The position numbers and the translations under genes were made by a program. DNA of 5,539 bases from CAZULF01 sp964621215 (GTDB lineage: Bacteria; Pseudomonadota; Gammaproteobacteria; UBA1113), in contig CAZULF010000118.1 in assembly GCA_964621215.1 (NCBI GenBank), positions 1-5,539 on the forward strand. The letters run 5' to 3'. Positions 1 through 5,539 of the stretch are shown piece after piece. Every line of letters begins with the position of its first letter. The stretch's first letter is position 1. The notes below the pieces were generated by a model that ran no database searches, was not told the origin of the DNA, and saw only the letters and a list, made by a program, of their open reading frames with translations.

Positions 1-2
1 CC

Positions 3-2453
3 CCAATAAAAATTTCCGCTGATCAATCTTTGTTATCACAAAGTGAAACTTCTCGTTTATCGGGTAATGTCATGGTAACTCAACCTGATCGCAGTATTGC
101 TTCTGATTTAGCTTACATCAATCGCAACCCTGAAACATTAAAACCCCAATCGATCGATGTTTATGGCAAAGTGATTTTGCGCGAACCGGGTAAAGTGGCG
201 ATTGCAAACAAGGGCCACTTTAATCTCGATGATAAAAGTGGCACGTTGAGTGATGTCATTTATCGCATGACTTTTGGCGAACTTCCGGCTCATATCGATC
301 AAGCGGTTGAAGAAAAATTAATGAATACTAATGTCAATGGTTGGGGTATCGCGCAACAAGTTGTGCGTGAACCGACCGGCGTGGTAGTGGTGAAAAAAGG
401 AACTTATACTGCCTGTCCTCCTTCTAGCAGTGTGTGGCATTTAATTGCCAGCAAACTCACTCTGAACAAAGAAACGGGTCGCGGTGAAGCCACTAATGCC
501 GCATTGTTTGTGAAAGACGTTCCGGTATTTTATACCCCCTATTTTTCATTTCCTTTAGATAAGCGTCGTAAAACGGGTTTTTTATATCCGACATTTGGTC
601 ACTCGACAACGTCGGGTTATGACATTGGAATTCCTTTCTATTGGAATATTGCACCCAATTATGATGCGACCATTACACCCGACATTATGTCGATTCGAGG
701 TTTACAATTAAACGGCGAATTTCGTTATTTATCGCCGAAAAGTACGGGTAATTTGCATGGTAGTTTTTTAATAAATGATCGTGCGTTTAGGGAGTTTCAA
801 CAAGATTCCTTGAATGATGCTGTTAATGAATTAATGCCACTCAATCCCACACTCACCATACCCGAGCTCAAAGCACACGCACGGAAAGATAATCCTCAAC
901 TCAATGATTTATTAAATGATAGCGCTAACCGTTATTTCGTATCCTTTAAAGATACGCGATTTTATAATTCAAACTGGTCGAGCTATTTATATGTTAACCA
1001 TGTCAGCGATGATTATTATTTTGAAGATTTCGACAGTGATCCAGCACAAATTACTGATAATCAAATTTTGAATGAAGCTGATTTATATTTTAATAGCGAA
1101 CATTGGCATGTCACTACGCAATTGCAAGGTTATCAAACCTTACAACCCTTTAACCAAGCCTTTGTTGCCAATCAATATCGTAAATTACCTGAGTTAATGT
1201 TAGTAGGGCAATATCCCGACTTACCTGCTGATTTGAATTTTCAAATCACGAACCAATTCGATAATTTTTATATTGATAAAAACCCAAACCAACTGGTTGC
1301 ATCTCCCGATGGCAATCGTTTATATATTAATCCTGATTTGAGTCGTCCTAAATATTGGGCATGGGGATTTTTCAAACCTGATGCACAATTGACTGTGCGA
1401 CAATATGATTTGAAACCGCAAGACATTCCTAATGATTTAACAAGTGCAGAACTCATGAGTTTGAATCAGCTTATCTTTGACGATCACAATATCACTAGCA
1501 CAATTCCTATTTTCGACATAGATAGCGGCTTATTCTTCGATCGTGATTTTAGTTTATTTGGTCGTCCGTTACAGCAAACTTTTGAGCCGCGCTTATTTTA
1601 CTTATATGTCCCTTATCATGATCAAACTGATATTCCGTTATTTGATACTACTGTTGAACCGTTTACTTTTTCACAACTATTTCGTACTAATCGCTTCACT
1701 GGAATTGATCGAATTGGTGATACCAATCAATTATCGCTTGCTGCAACTACGCGTTTTATCAATCAAGAAACAGGTGACGAAAAACTTCGCGCAAGTATAG
1801 GACAAATTTATTATTTCGAAGATCGGCGTGTGTTTATTTACGATGAGGCATTGGATTTAGTTACGTTTGATAATCAAGTTCCCAATAATGCGTTATCATC
1901 ACCCATTGCGGCTGAATTAAATTATTACGTTAATCGCGATTGGAGTGTCATGTCAGATCTGGCATGGGATCCGAATTATCATCGCACCAATAATGCGGAT
2001 GTTATGTTTCAATATAAAAAAGATAACCAGCATATTGTGAATGTCGGATATACCTTCTTACGCGGTGGTGATGCCTTTGTGCCTCCCGATGGAATTACGA
2101 CTATTCTCCCGGATAGCCCCAAAAATAATCTTAACCAAGCCGATATCTCTGCAGTATGGCCGCTCGGACATAATTGGACGGCCCTCGCCCGCTGGAATTA
2201 CAACTTTAGCCATAATTATCCACAAACCTATTTTGGAGGTCTGGAATACGATGCATGCTGCTGGTCATTCCGCACCGTTATTGGCCGTGATTTCAACTAC
2301 TTAGACGAAAATAACCAACCCCAATTCAATCATGAAATCTACTTCCAAATCGCCCTCAAAACCCTTGGTAGCGCTGCCGCTAGCAGCCCATCTAAGCTAC
2401 TGGATACTATCCCTGGTTATGTGGATGAGTTTGGTGGGGGTGAGCATTTGTAA
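3..2453 (+). CDS. lptD: LPS-assembly protein LptD, 5'-truncated by window edge
   Basis: LptD is the outer-membrane beta-barrel that, with the lipoprotein LptE, inserts lipopolysaccharide into the outer leaflet. The frame is open from the left edge (codon at 3-5) to TAA at 2451-2453, giving 816 visible residues. The signal peptide and true start are missing, and the TTG at 30 is internal. The first ~120 residues form the periplasmic OstA/LptA-like domain (ISADQSLLSQSETSRLSGNV, later GTLSDVIYRMTFGE). The barrel follows, with the family hallmarks VPVFYTPYFSFPLDKRRKTGFL and GLEYDACCWSFRTVIGRDF. Three of the four cysteines that form the inter-domain disulfides in E. coli LptD are visible: one in YTACP (codon 414-416) and the CC pair (2256-2261). 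The fourth would lie upstream of the window. The fragment already exceeds full-length E. coli LptD (784 aa, known), with an apparent hydrophilic insert near 780-940. The neighbour downstream is rpoH, not surA, which commonly follows lptD. Assignment is secure. Confidence 0.97.
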   Translation, partial: PIKISADQSLLSQSETSRLSGNVMVTQPDRSIASDLAYINRNPETLKPQSIDVYGKVILREPGKVAIANKGHFNLDDKSGTLSDVIYRMTFGELPAHIDQAVEEKLMNTNVNGWGIAQQVVREPTGVVVVKKGTYTACPPSSSVWHLIASKLTLNKETGRGEATNAALFVKDVPVFYTPYFSFPLDKRRKTGFLYPTFGHSTTSGYDIGIPFYWNIAPNYDATITPDIMSIRGLQLNGEFRYLSPKSTGNLHGSFLINDRAFREFQQDSLNDAVNELMPLNPTLTIPELKAHARKDNPQLNDLLNDSANRYFVSFKDTRFYNSNWSSYLYVNHVSDDYYFEDFDSDPAQITDNQILNEADLYFNSEHWHVTTQLQGYQTLQPFNQAFVANQYRKLPELMLVGQYPDLPADLNFQITNQFDNFYIDKNPNQLVASPDGNRLYINPDLSRPKYWAWGFFKPDAQLTVRQYDLKPQDIPNDLTSAELMSLNQLIFDDHNITSTIPIFDIDSGLFFDRDFSLFGRPLQQTFEPRLFYLYVPYHDQTDIPLFDTTVEPFTFSQLFRTNRFTGIDRIGDTNQLSLAATTRFINQETGDEKLRASIGQIYYFEDRRVFIYDEALDLVTFDNQVPNNALSSPIAAELNYYVNRDWSVMSDLAWDPNYHRTNNADVMFQYKKDNQHIVNVGYTFLRGGDAFVPPDGITTILPDSPKNNLNQADISAVWPLGHNWTALARWNYNFSHNYPQTYFGGLEYDACCWSFRTVIGRDFNYLDENNQPQFNHEIYFQIALKTLGSAAASSPSKLLDTIPGYVDEFGGGEHL

Positions 2454-2477
2454 TTTAGCGCCTTAAAGTGCTAAAAT
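2448..2477 (+). promoter_or_regulatory. Putative sigma70-type promoter of rpoH
   Basis: TTGTAA at 2448-2453 (4 of 6 to the -35 consensus) is followed by an 18-bp spacer and TAAAAT at 2472-2477 (5 of 6 to the -10 consensus). The -35 box contains the lptD stop codon. Transcription would begin near 2484 and leave a leader of about 38 nt before the rpoH ATG at 2522. A second -10-like hexamer, TATAAA at 2493-2498, has no good -35. A short inverted repeat TTTAGC/GCTAAA (2454-2459 and 2470-2475) fills the spacer and touches the -10. Prediction by eye only. Confidence 0.4.
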
Positions 2478-2504
2478 ACCGCCAATTCTACGTATAAATC
2501 CAAA

Positions 2505-2510
2505 TGAGGT
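2505..2510 (+). promoter_or_regulatory. Ribosome binding site that decides the rpoH start
   Basis: TGAGGT is the only Shine-Dalgarno-like stretch ahead of rpoH. It lies 11 nt before the ATG at 2522 and overlaps the alternative in-frame ATG at 2504, which has no such site upstream. The slightly long spacing is the only weakness. It favours MSKELQL as the protein's N-terminus. Confidence 0.55.
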
Positions 2511-2521
2511 TTGTTTATATT

Positions 2522-3388
2522 ATGAGCAAAGAACTTCAGTTACGACAAATGGGTATGGTGCCGGTTGGAAGCGCCGAAGCTTATATCAATGCTGTTAATC
2601 AAATTCCTTTATTAACTGCCGAAGAAGAATATGAATTGGCACGCAAGCATCAAGAGGAAGGTGATCTAGAAGCTGCGCGTAAACTGGTTATGTCGCATTT
2701 GCGTTATGTGGTACGGATAGCCAATGGTTATATGGGCTATGGGTTGCCACTGGCGGATTTGATTCAGGAAGGCAATATCGGTCTCATGAAAGCGGTAAAA
2801 CGTTTTGATCCAACCGTAGGCGTGCGCTTAGTTTCCTTTGCTGTGCATTGGATCAAAGCTGAAATGCATGAGTTCATCATCCGCAACTGGCGCATCGTTA
2901 AAATTGCTACCACCAAAGCACAACGTAAATTATTTTTTAATTTACGCAGCATGAAAGAACGTTTAGGTTGGTCCACGCCAGCTGAAATCGATGCTATCGC
3001 TAAAGACTTATCCGTACCACGTGAAGTGGTGTTACAAATGGAAGCGCGCTTAAGTCATGCTGATGTCGCACTCGATATACACCCTGACGATCACGAACAA
3101 CATGAAAATATGTTAGCACCTATCGATTACTTAGAAGATAAACATGCCGACCCACTACATCAATTGGAATCCTCCGATCTTGCTGCTCAAGGTCAAGAGC
3201 AACTGCATTTCGCGCTAGATAACTTAGATGATCGCAGTAAACATATTCTCACTGAGCGTTGGCTCAATGAAGGTAAGAGTACGCTGCATGAATTAGCTGC
3301 GCATTACCAAGTGTCGCCTGAACGCATCCGGCAAATTGAGAAAAATGCCATGACGAAATTAAAGAAGGCTCTTCTTGAGTATAATTAA
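2522..3388 (+). CDS. rpoH: RNA polymerase heat-shock sigma factor RpoH (sigma-32)
   Basis: RpoH directs RNA polymerase to promoters of chaperone and protease genes during heat and protein-folding stress. From the ATG at 2522 the protein has 288 residues, close to E. coli RpoH (284). Region 2 is highly conserved: DLIQEGNIGLMKAVKRFDP (79-97) and VRLVSFAVHWIKAEMHEF (101-118). The RpoH-specific box QRKLFFNLR (134-142) separates it from RpoD and RpoS. The region 4.2 helix-turn-helix is STLHELAAHYQVSPERIRQI (253-272). From memory of the E. coli protein, L47, A50 and I54, needed for chaperone/FtsH/SRP-linked control, align to L49, A52 and V56 here, so this control surface seems kept with one conservative change. 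An in-frame ATG at 2504 would add six residues but lacks a ribosome binding site. rpoH usually follows ftsYEX; here it follows lptD. The stop is 1 bp before the next gene's ATG, suggesting co-transcription. Confidence 0.98.
   Translation: MSKELQLRQMGMVPVGSAEAYINAVNQIPLLTAEEEYELARKHQEEGDLEAARKLVMSHLRYVVRIANGYMGYGLPLADLIQEGNIGLMKAVKRFDPTVGVRLVSFAVHWIKAEMHEFIIRNWRIVKIATTKAQRKLFFNLRSMKERLGWSTPAEIDAIAKDLSVPREVVLQMEARLSHADVALDIHPDDHEQHENMLAPIDYLEDKHADPLHQLESSDLAAQGQEQLHFALDNLDDRSKHILTERWLNEGKSTLHELAAHYQVSPERIRQIEKNAMTKLKKALLEYN
3362..3368 (+). promoter_or_regulatory. Shine-Dalgarno-like site inside the rpoH 3' end
   Basis: AAGAAGG lies 6 nt before a TTG at 3375-3377 that is in frame with the downstream DUF2845 gene. 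The spacing is ideal for that TTG but far (21 nt) from the ATG at 3390. The same bases encode lysines of the conserved RpoH C-terminus, so the match could be a coding coincidence. It matters because it decides whether the next gene overlaps rpoH. Confidence 0.35.
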
Positions 3389-3389
3389 G

Positions 3390-3983
3390 ATGCGTCCTAT
3401 AACAATAGGATTTTTATCTTTGCTCGCTTTTTTTATCCTCTCCCCTGCTTACGCTATCGATTTTTATTGTTCTACTGAAGAAGGCAATGGTTACATCTCG
3501 ACCGGTTATACCATGGCGAAAGTTCAATCTGTCTGTGGTAAGCCTACTCAAGTTCAACAACAACAAACTCCTGCAACTGAAAAACAAGAAGTACAGATAT
3601 GGACTTTTGCACCACCTTGGCTAGCCGGCACGTATGCATCACAGCCTCGCAATTCTAAAATTTTGGGCCCGCAATATAATGTTAAAAATGAAGTACCCTC
3701 TGTCAGTTTTGAAATTGTCGATAATAGAGTTGTCGGCATTAATGGCGACCCCGCCGGATCGGCTAAAGAATGGCGTTGCCCCACTGGCACAGTCGTCCAT
3801 CTGGGCGATGTCACCACGCAAGTCAGCAGCGCCTGCGGCGAAGCCACATCCATTAAAACAACCGTATCTGATGTAGAAGTACAACCCCATGTCATTACAC
3901 TGTGGACATACCAAACCAATCAATATGCCGAACCATTAGTATTAAAATTCGTTGATGGTGTGTTGCAGGGCGAGCAGGATTAG
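3390..3983 (+). CDS. Exported protein with two tandem DUF2845-like units
   Basis: Its biochemical function is unknown. From the ATG at 3390 it has 197 residues and begins with a clear Sec signal peptide: R2, a hydrophobic core (about 5-19), then SPAYA with probable cleavage after residue 22. The mature part has two similar units. Unit 1 (about 25-117) runs YC...GYTMAKVQSVCGKPTQV...VQIWTF...VSFEIVDNRVVGI. Unit 2 (about 128-194) runs RC...LGDVTTQVSSACGEATSI...ITLWTY...LVLKFVDGVLQGE. Each has one cysteine pair (C27/C49 and C130/C149), suggesting periplasmic disulfides. The C-G-x-(P/A)-T pattern matches my recollection of DUF2845 (PF11006), seen in Legionella and other gammaproteobacteria. Unit 1 carries an extra loop (about 73-103) and a QQQQ run. 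The start is uncertain: a TTG at 3375 has the better ribosome binding site and would add five residues and a 14-bp overlap with rpoH. It probably shares a transcript with rpoH. Confidence 0.85.
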   Translation: MRPITIGFLSLLAFFILSPAYAIDFYCSTEEGNGYISTGYTMAKVQSVCGKPTQVQQQQTPATEKQEVQIWTFAPPWLAGTYASQPRNSKILGPQYNVKNEVPSVSFEIVDNRVVGINGDPAGSAKEWRCPTGTVVHLGDVTTQVSSACGEATSIKTTVSDVEVQPHVITLWTYQTNQYAEPLVLKFVDGVLQGEQD

Positions 3984-4020
3984 GGCCTTTTTACAAAGCG
4001 AGCTACCCCAAGGCCATTTA
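3984..4020 (+). other. Intergenic stretch with a weak stem, no convincing terminator
   Basis: GGCCTT (3984-3989) and AAGGCC (4010-4015) could pair across a 20-nt loop directly after the stop codon of the exported-protein gene. No run of T follows the second arm, so this is not a standard intrinsic terminator. How the upstream transcript ends is not evident from the sequence. Confidence 0.2.
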
Positions 4021-4074
4021 GCTGGATATTCGATAAAGATAGGGCTAGATATAATATAGGGATATCCAGCCCTA
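4021..4074. repeat. Three-copy GCTRGATAT repeat with competing stems
   Basis: GCTGGATAT at 4021-4029 recurs with one change (GCTAGATAT) at 4044-4052, and as an exact inverted copy (ATATCCAGC) at 4062-4070. The outer copies form a 9-bp perfect stem, extendable to 11 pairs with one G-U. A second stem, TAGGGCT (4040-4046) with AGCCCTA (4068-4074), shares bases 4068-4070 with the first, so the two cannot form together. A perfect TATAAT lies at 4050-4055 inside the loop, but no good -35 is seen at the right distance. It could be a cluster of repressor sites, a switchable leader, or a small dispersed palindromic repeat. The sequence alone does not decide. Confidence 0.7.
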
Positions 4075-4123
4075 AGTATCCCCCATCACATTAGGTAAGA
4101 GAGCAAAATTAACCAAACTCGTG

Positions 4124-4149
4124 ACTGCTTGATTTCCAAATCAAGCGGT
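4124..4149. promoter_or_regulatory. 26-bp dyad, probable operator
   Basis: GCTTGATTT (4127-4135) and AAATCAAGC (4138-4146) are perfect inverted arms around a 2-bp centre. The symmetry extends outwards to 4124 and 4149 with a single mismatch (4126/4147), so 11 of 12 positions per arm are symmetric. The dyad covers the predicted -35 and almost all of the spacer of the promoter for the gene at 4198, the classic position for a dimeric repressor. No T-run follows, and a 2-nt loop is tight for RNA, so a DNA site is likelier than a terminator. The binding protein is unknown. Confidence 0.6.
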
Positions 4150-4156
4150 GTACAAT
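4129..4156 (+). promoter_or_regulatory. Putative sigma70-type promoter of the open gene at 4198
   Basis: TTGATT at 4129-4134 (4 of 6 to the -35 consensus) and TACAAT at 4151-4156 (5 of 6 to the -10) are separated by 16 bp. Transcription would start near 4163, leaving about 35 nt before the ATG at 4198. The -35 box lies within the left arm of the 26-bp dyad and the -10 begins two bases past its right end, so occupancy of the dyad should block polymerase. Confidence 0.5.
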
Positions 4157-4197
4157 AAATGCACCGAATTACTTAGGTCTATCTTCAAGAAAAATAT

Positions 4198-5539
4198 ATG
4201 AAACTATTATCAGATGACTCCATCATCATTAAAAAAATTGCTAACTCACCAGTGATTCGAGTGATACTAAGTCCCGCACCGGGGTTTGGAGATCAAGCTA
4301 ATAGTAAACAGCAACTCGATCATTTATTAGCATTAATTATCCGTGTTACCGGGAAAGCCTACCGCGGTACAGTAGAAATTATTTATGAATCTGGCACGCG
4401 TGCTAAAGCGGGAGCTTTGTTTGGGTTGTCACAAGTGAATGAATATCAGCAAATTGCTGCGAATACTTTTTTATTATCACAAGAATATTATCATACACAT
4501 CAGGAAAATTTTAACGACACTTTTCTAGGTTTAGTCGGCGGCGATGCAAGCGAAAATAATGGCCTGGGTTACTATAAAACAGAATTTTTTTCTGCTATCA
4601 GTCCTCATATTGAAAAATCATCATCAGAAATTACCGTCTGGCATAGAAATTTTTCTTATCCTATTCTGGAAGAAAATGCTAATACTTGCGTCAAATATCC
4701 CGTTCCCACGTTGAATGATGCTAGTCATTTCATTGCAAAGAGCGTTTCCGGCGTTCAATTGTCTCATCGCAAACCAGGTGTTATCGCGTTGCTAGAAAAC
4801 ATGAAACAAAATAAAATTGAGACCATCTGGGTTTATGGAATGAATACCGATTTCGTTTGTATTGATGTCAAATACACAATAATACATTTGTTATTGGCAT
4901 TAAAAAATTCATTAAAAACAGATAAACCTCTGGTAATAGTATTAGCTAATCAATTAACTCGAACTGAAAAAAATGTACTTTACCAACTATTACAACAATT
5001 ACACTTAGGTAGTTCCGAAAATACGGAAGACCATTTTTTACTATCATTAGCAAGAAAGCTTAATTTCAGTATGCCCATAATTTTAAATGCGAAGGCACCT
5101 AATTCCTCTCTTGCTTTACACAAATTACTGCCTGGCCAAATCAGCATTCTAGACATGGGAACAATACCTAAAACAATATTCGATGCTATGGCCGCGCAGA
5201 GCTTATTAGTTATAGGTGAAGGCGCTAATATACAAACATTAATGACAACCACCGAAAAAACTAATCATTTTATACATTGTAATCCACATCAAAGATATCA
5301 TGATGTTTTATCTCTATATGAACTTGGCGGCACTATCCCATCAACAGTGAAATCACTATTAGCAGAGATTGAAACTTACAGCTGTTTCCCTGCTGATTGC
5401 TATTTACATGATCGAAGTGATTTAAATACTAACGGCGGAGTCAGTGTTGTTAATGCAACACTCCATAGAACTACTGAACTTCATCTTACTGCCATTAACA
5501 CATTGTCAAACTTTATTAGACAGCTATCGAACTCATCAT
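4198..5539 (+). CDS. Unassigned protein, possibly GT-B-like, 3'-truncated by window edge
   Basis: This frame is open for 447 codons to the right edge without a stop. An in-frame TAG at 4174-4176 and no other start before 4198 fix the ATG; its ribosome binding site is weak (AAGA at 4187-4190). I do not recognise the family. There is no signal peptide and no obvious membrane segment, so it is probably cytoplasmic or exported by a non-Sec route. Predicted strands alternate with helices: VIRVILSPAPGFGDQANS (19-36), TVEIIYESG (58-66), ETIWVYGMN (208-216), KPLVIVLANQ (243-252). Then comes ISILDMGTIPKTIFDAMAAQ (315-334) with SLLVIGEGANIQTLM (335-349). A glycine-rich loop after the first strand and a late strand-G-E-G-A-N turn resemble the two halves of GT-B glycosyltransferases; this is inference only. 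Local base content falls as low as 20% GC (4861-4920). It has its own putative promoter and operator and is not obviously linked to the upstream genes. Confidence 0.85.
   Translation, partial: MKLLSDDSIIIKKIANSPVIRVILSPAPGFGDQANSKQQLDHLLALIIRVTGKAYRGTVEIIYESGTRAKAGALFGLSQVNEYQQIAANTFLLSQEYYHTHQENFNDTFLGLVGGDASENNGLGYYKTEFFSAISPHIEKSSSEITVWHRNFSYPILEENANTCVKYPVPTLNDASHFIAKSVSGVQLSHRKPGVIALLENMKQNKIETIWVYGMNTDFVCIDVKYTIIHLLLALKNSLKTDKPLVIVLANQLTRTEKNVLYQLLQQLHLGSSENTEDHFLLSLARKLNFSMPIILNAKAPNSSLALHKLLPGQISILDMGTIPKTIFDAMAAQSLLVIGEGANIQTLMTTTEKTNHFIHCNPHQRYHDVLSLYELGGTIPSTVKSLLAEIETYSCFPADCYLHDRSDLNTNGGVSVVNATLHRTTELHLTAINTLSNFIRQLSNSS

Noticed and set aside
30..32. TTG as the start of lptD
   Set aside because: The frame is open upstream to the window edge and codons 3-29 encode PIKISADQS, which fits the LptD N-terminal domain, so the gene is truncated rather than starting here.
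1543..1800. 85-aa + strand frame inside lptD
   Set aside because: It is an out-of-frame shadow of the conserved LptD barrel sequence, with composition explained by the AT-rich codons there.
2454..2477. Intrinsic terminator after lptD
   Set aside because: The stem has only six pairs with a 10-nt loop, and no T-run follows on the + strand.
3554..3923. Two overlapping minus-strand open frames (121 and 94 aa) opposite the exported-protein gene
   Set aside because: They lie wholly inside a convincing + strand gene with a signal peptide and repeated domain, have no recognisable motifs, and look like antisense shadows.
4021..4080. Intrinsic terminator for the rpoH transcript
   Set aside because: The 9-11 bp stem is AT-rich with a loop of about 30 nt, and the right arm is followed by CCTAAGTATC rather than a T-run.
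4980..5252. Minus-strand 90-aa open frame
   Set aside because: It is antisense to the long + strand frame beginning at 4198, which is open for 447 codons with a promoter and a well-defined start, and it shows no family features.
1..5539. CRISPR array, tRNA, rRNA or insertion sequence
   Set aside because: No regularly spaced repeats, no tRNA-like cloverleaf or rRNA-like stretch, and no transposase or terminal inverted repeats were seen in either strand.

Overview
The window looks like chromosomal DNA of an AT-rich gammaproteobacterium. The LptD and RpoH proteins are clearly gammaproteobacterial, and the AT-rich codons together with a DUF2845-type secreted protein suggest the Legionellales (Legionella/Coxiella/Aquicella-like bacteria). 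That placement is inference; no species can be named from this sequence.

All four genes read on the + strand. (1) Positions 3-2453 hold most of lptD, the outer-membrane LPS translocon; its 5' end lies outside the window. (2) A 68-bp gap with a plausible sigma70-type promoter leads to rpoH (2522-3388), the heat-shock sigma factor sigma-32. (3) Immediately behind it, and probably in the same transcript, is a small exported protein with two tandem DUF2845-like units (3390-3983, or from a TTG at 3375 that overlaps rpoH). (4) A 214-bp intergenic region (3984-4197) is dense in structure: three copies of a GCTRGATAT motif between 4021 and 4070, then a 26-bp dyad (4124-4149) overlapping a predicted promoter. 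(5) From 4198 to the right edge runs an open reading frame of at least 447 codons with no stop in the window. I cannot assign it to a named family; weak motif logic suggests a GT-B-like (glycosyltransferase-like) fold.

The first three genes make biological sense side by side: an envelope assembly machine, the cytoplasmic heat-shock regulator, and an exported cysteine-paired protein. The last gene is transcriptionally separate, with its own apparently regulated promoter, and may be an accessory or lineage-specific gene. The most interesting parts are the intergenic region and the unassigned open gene it appears to control.
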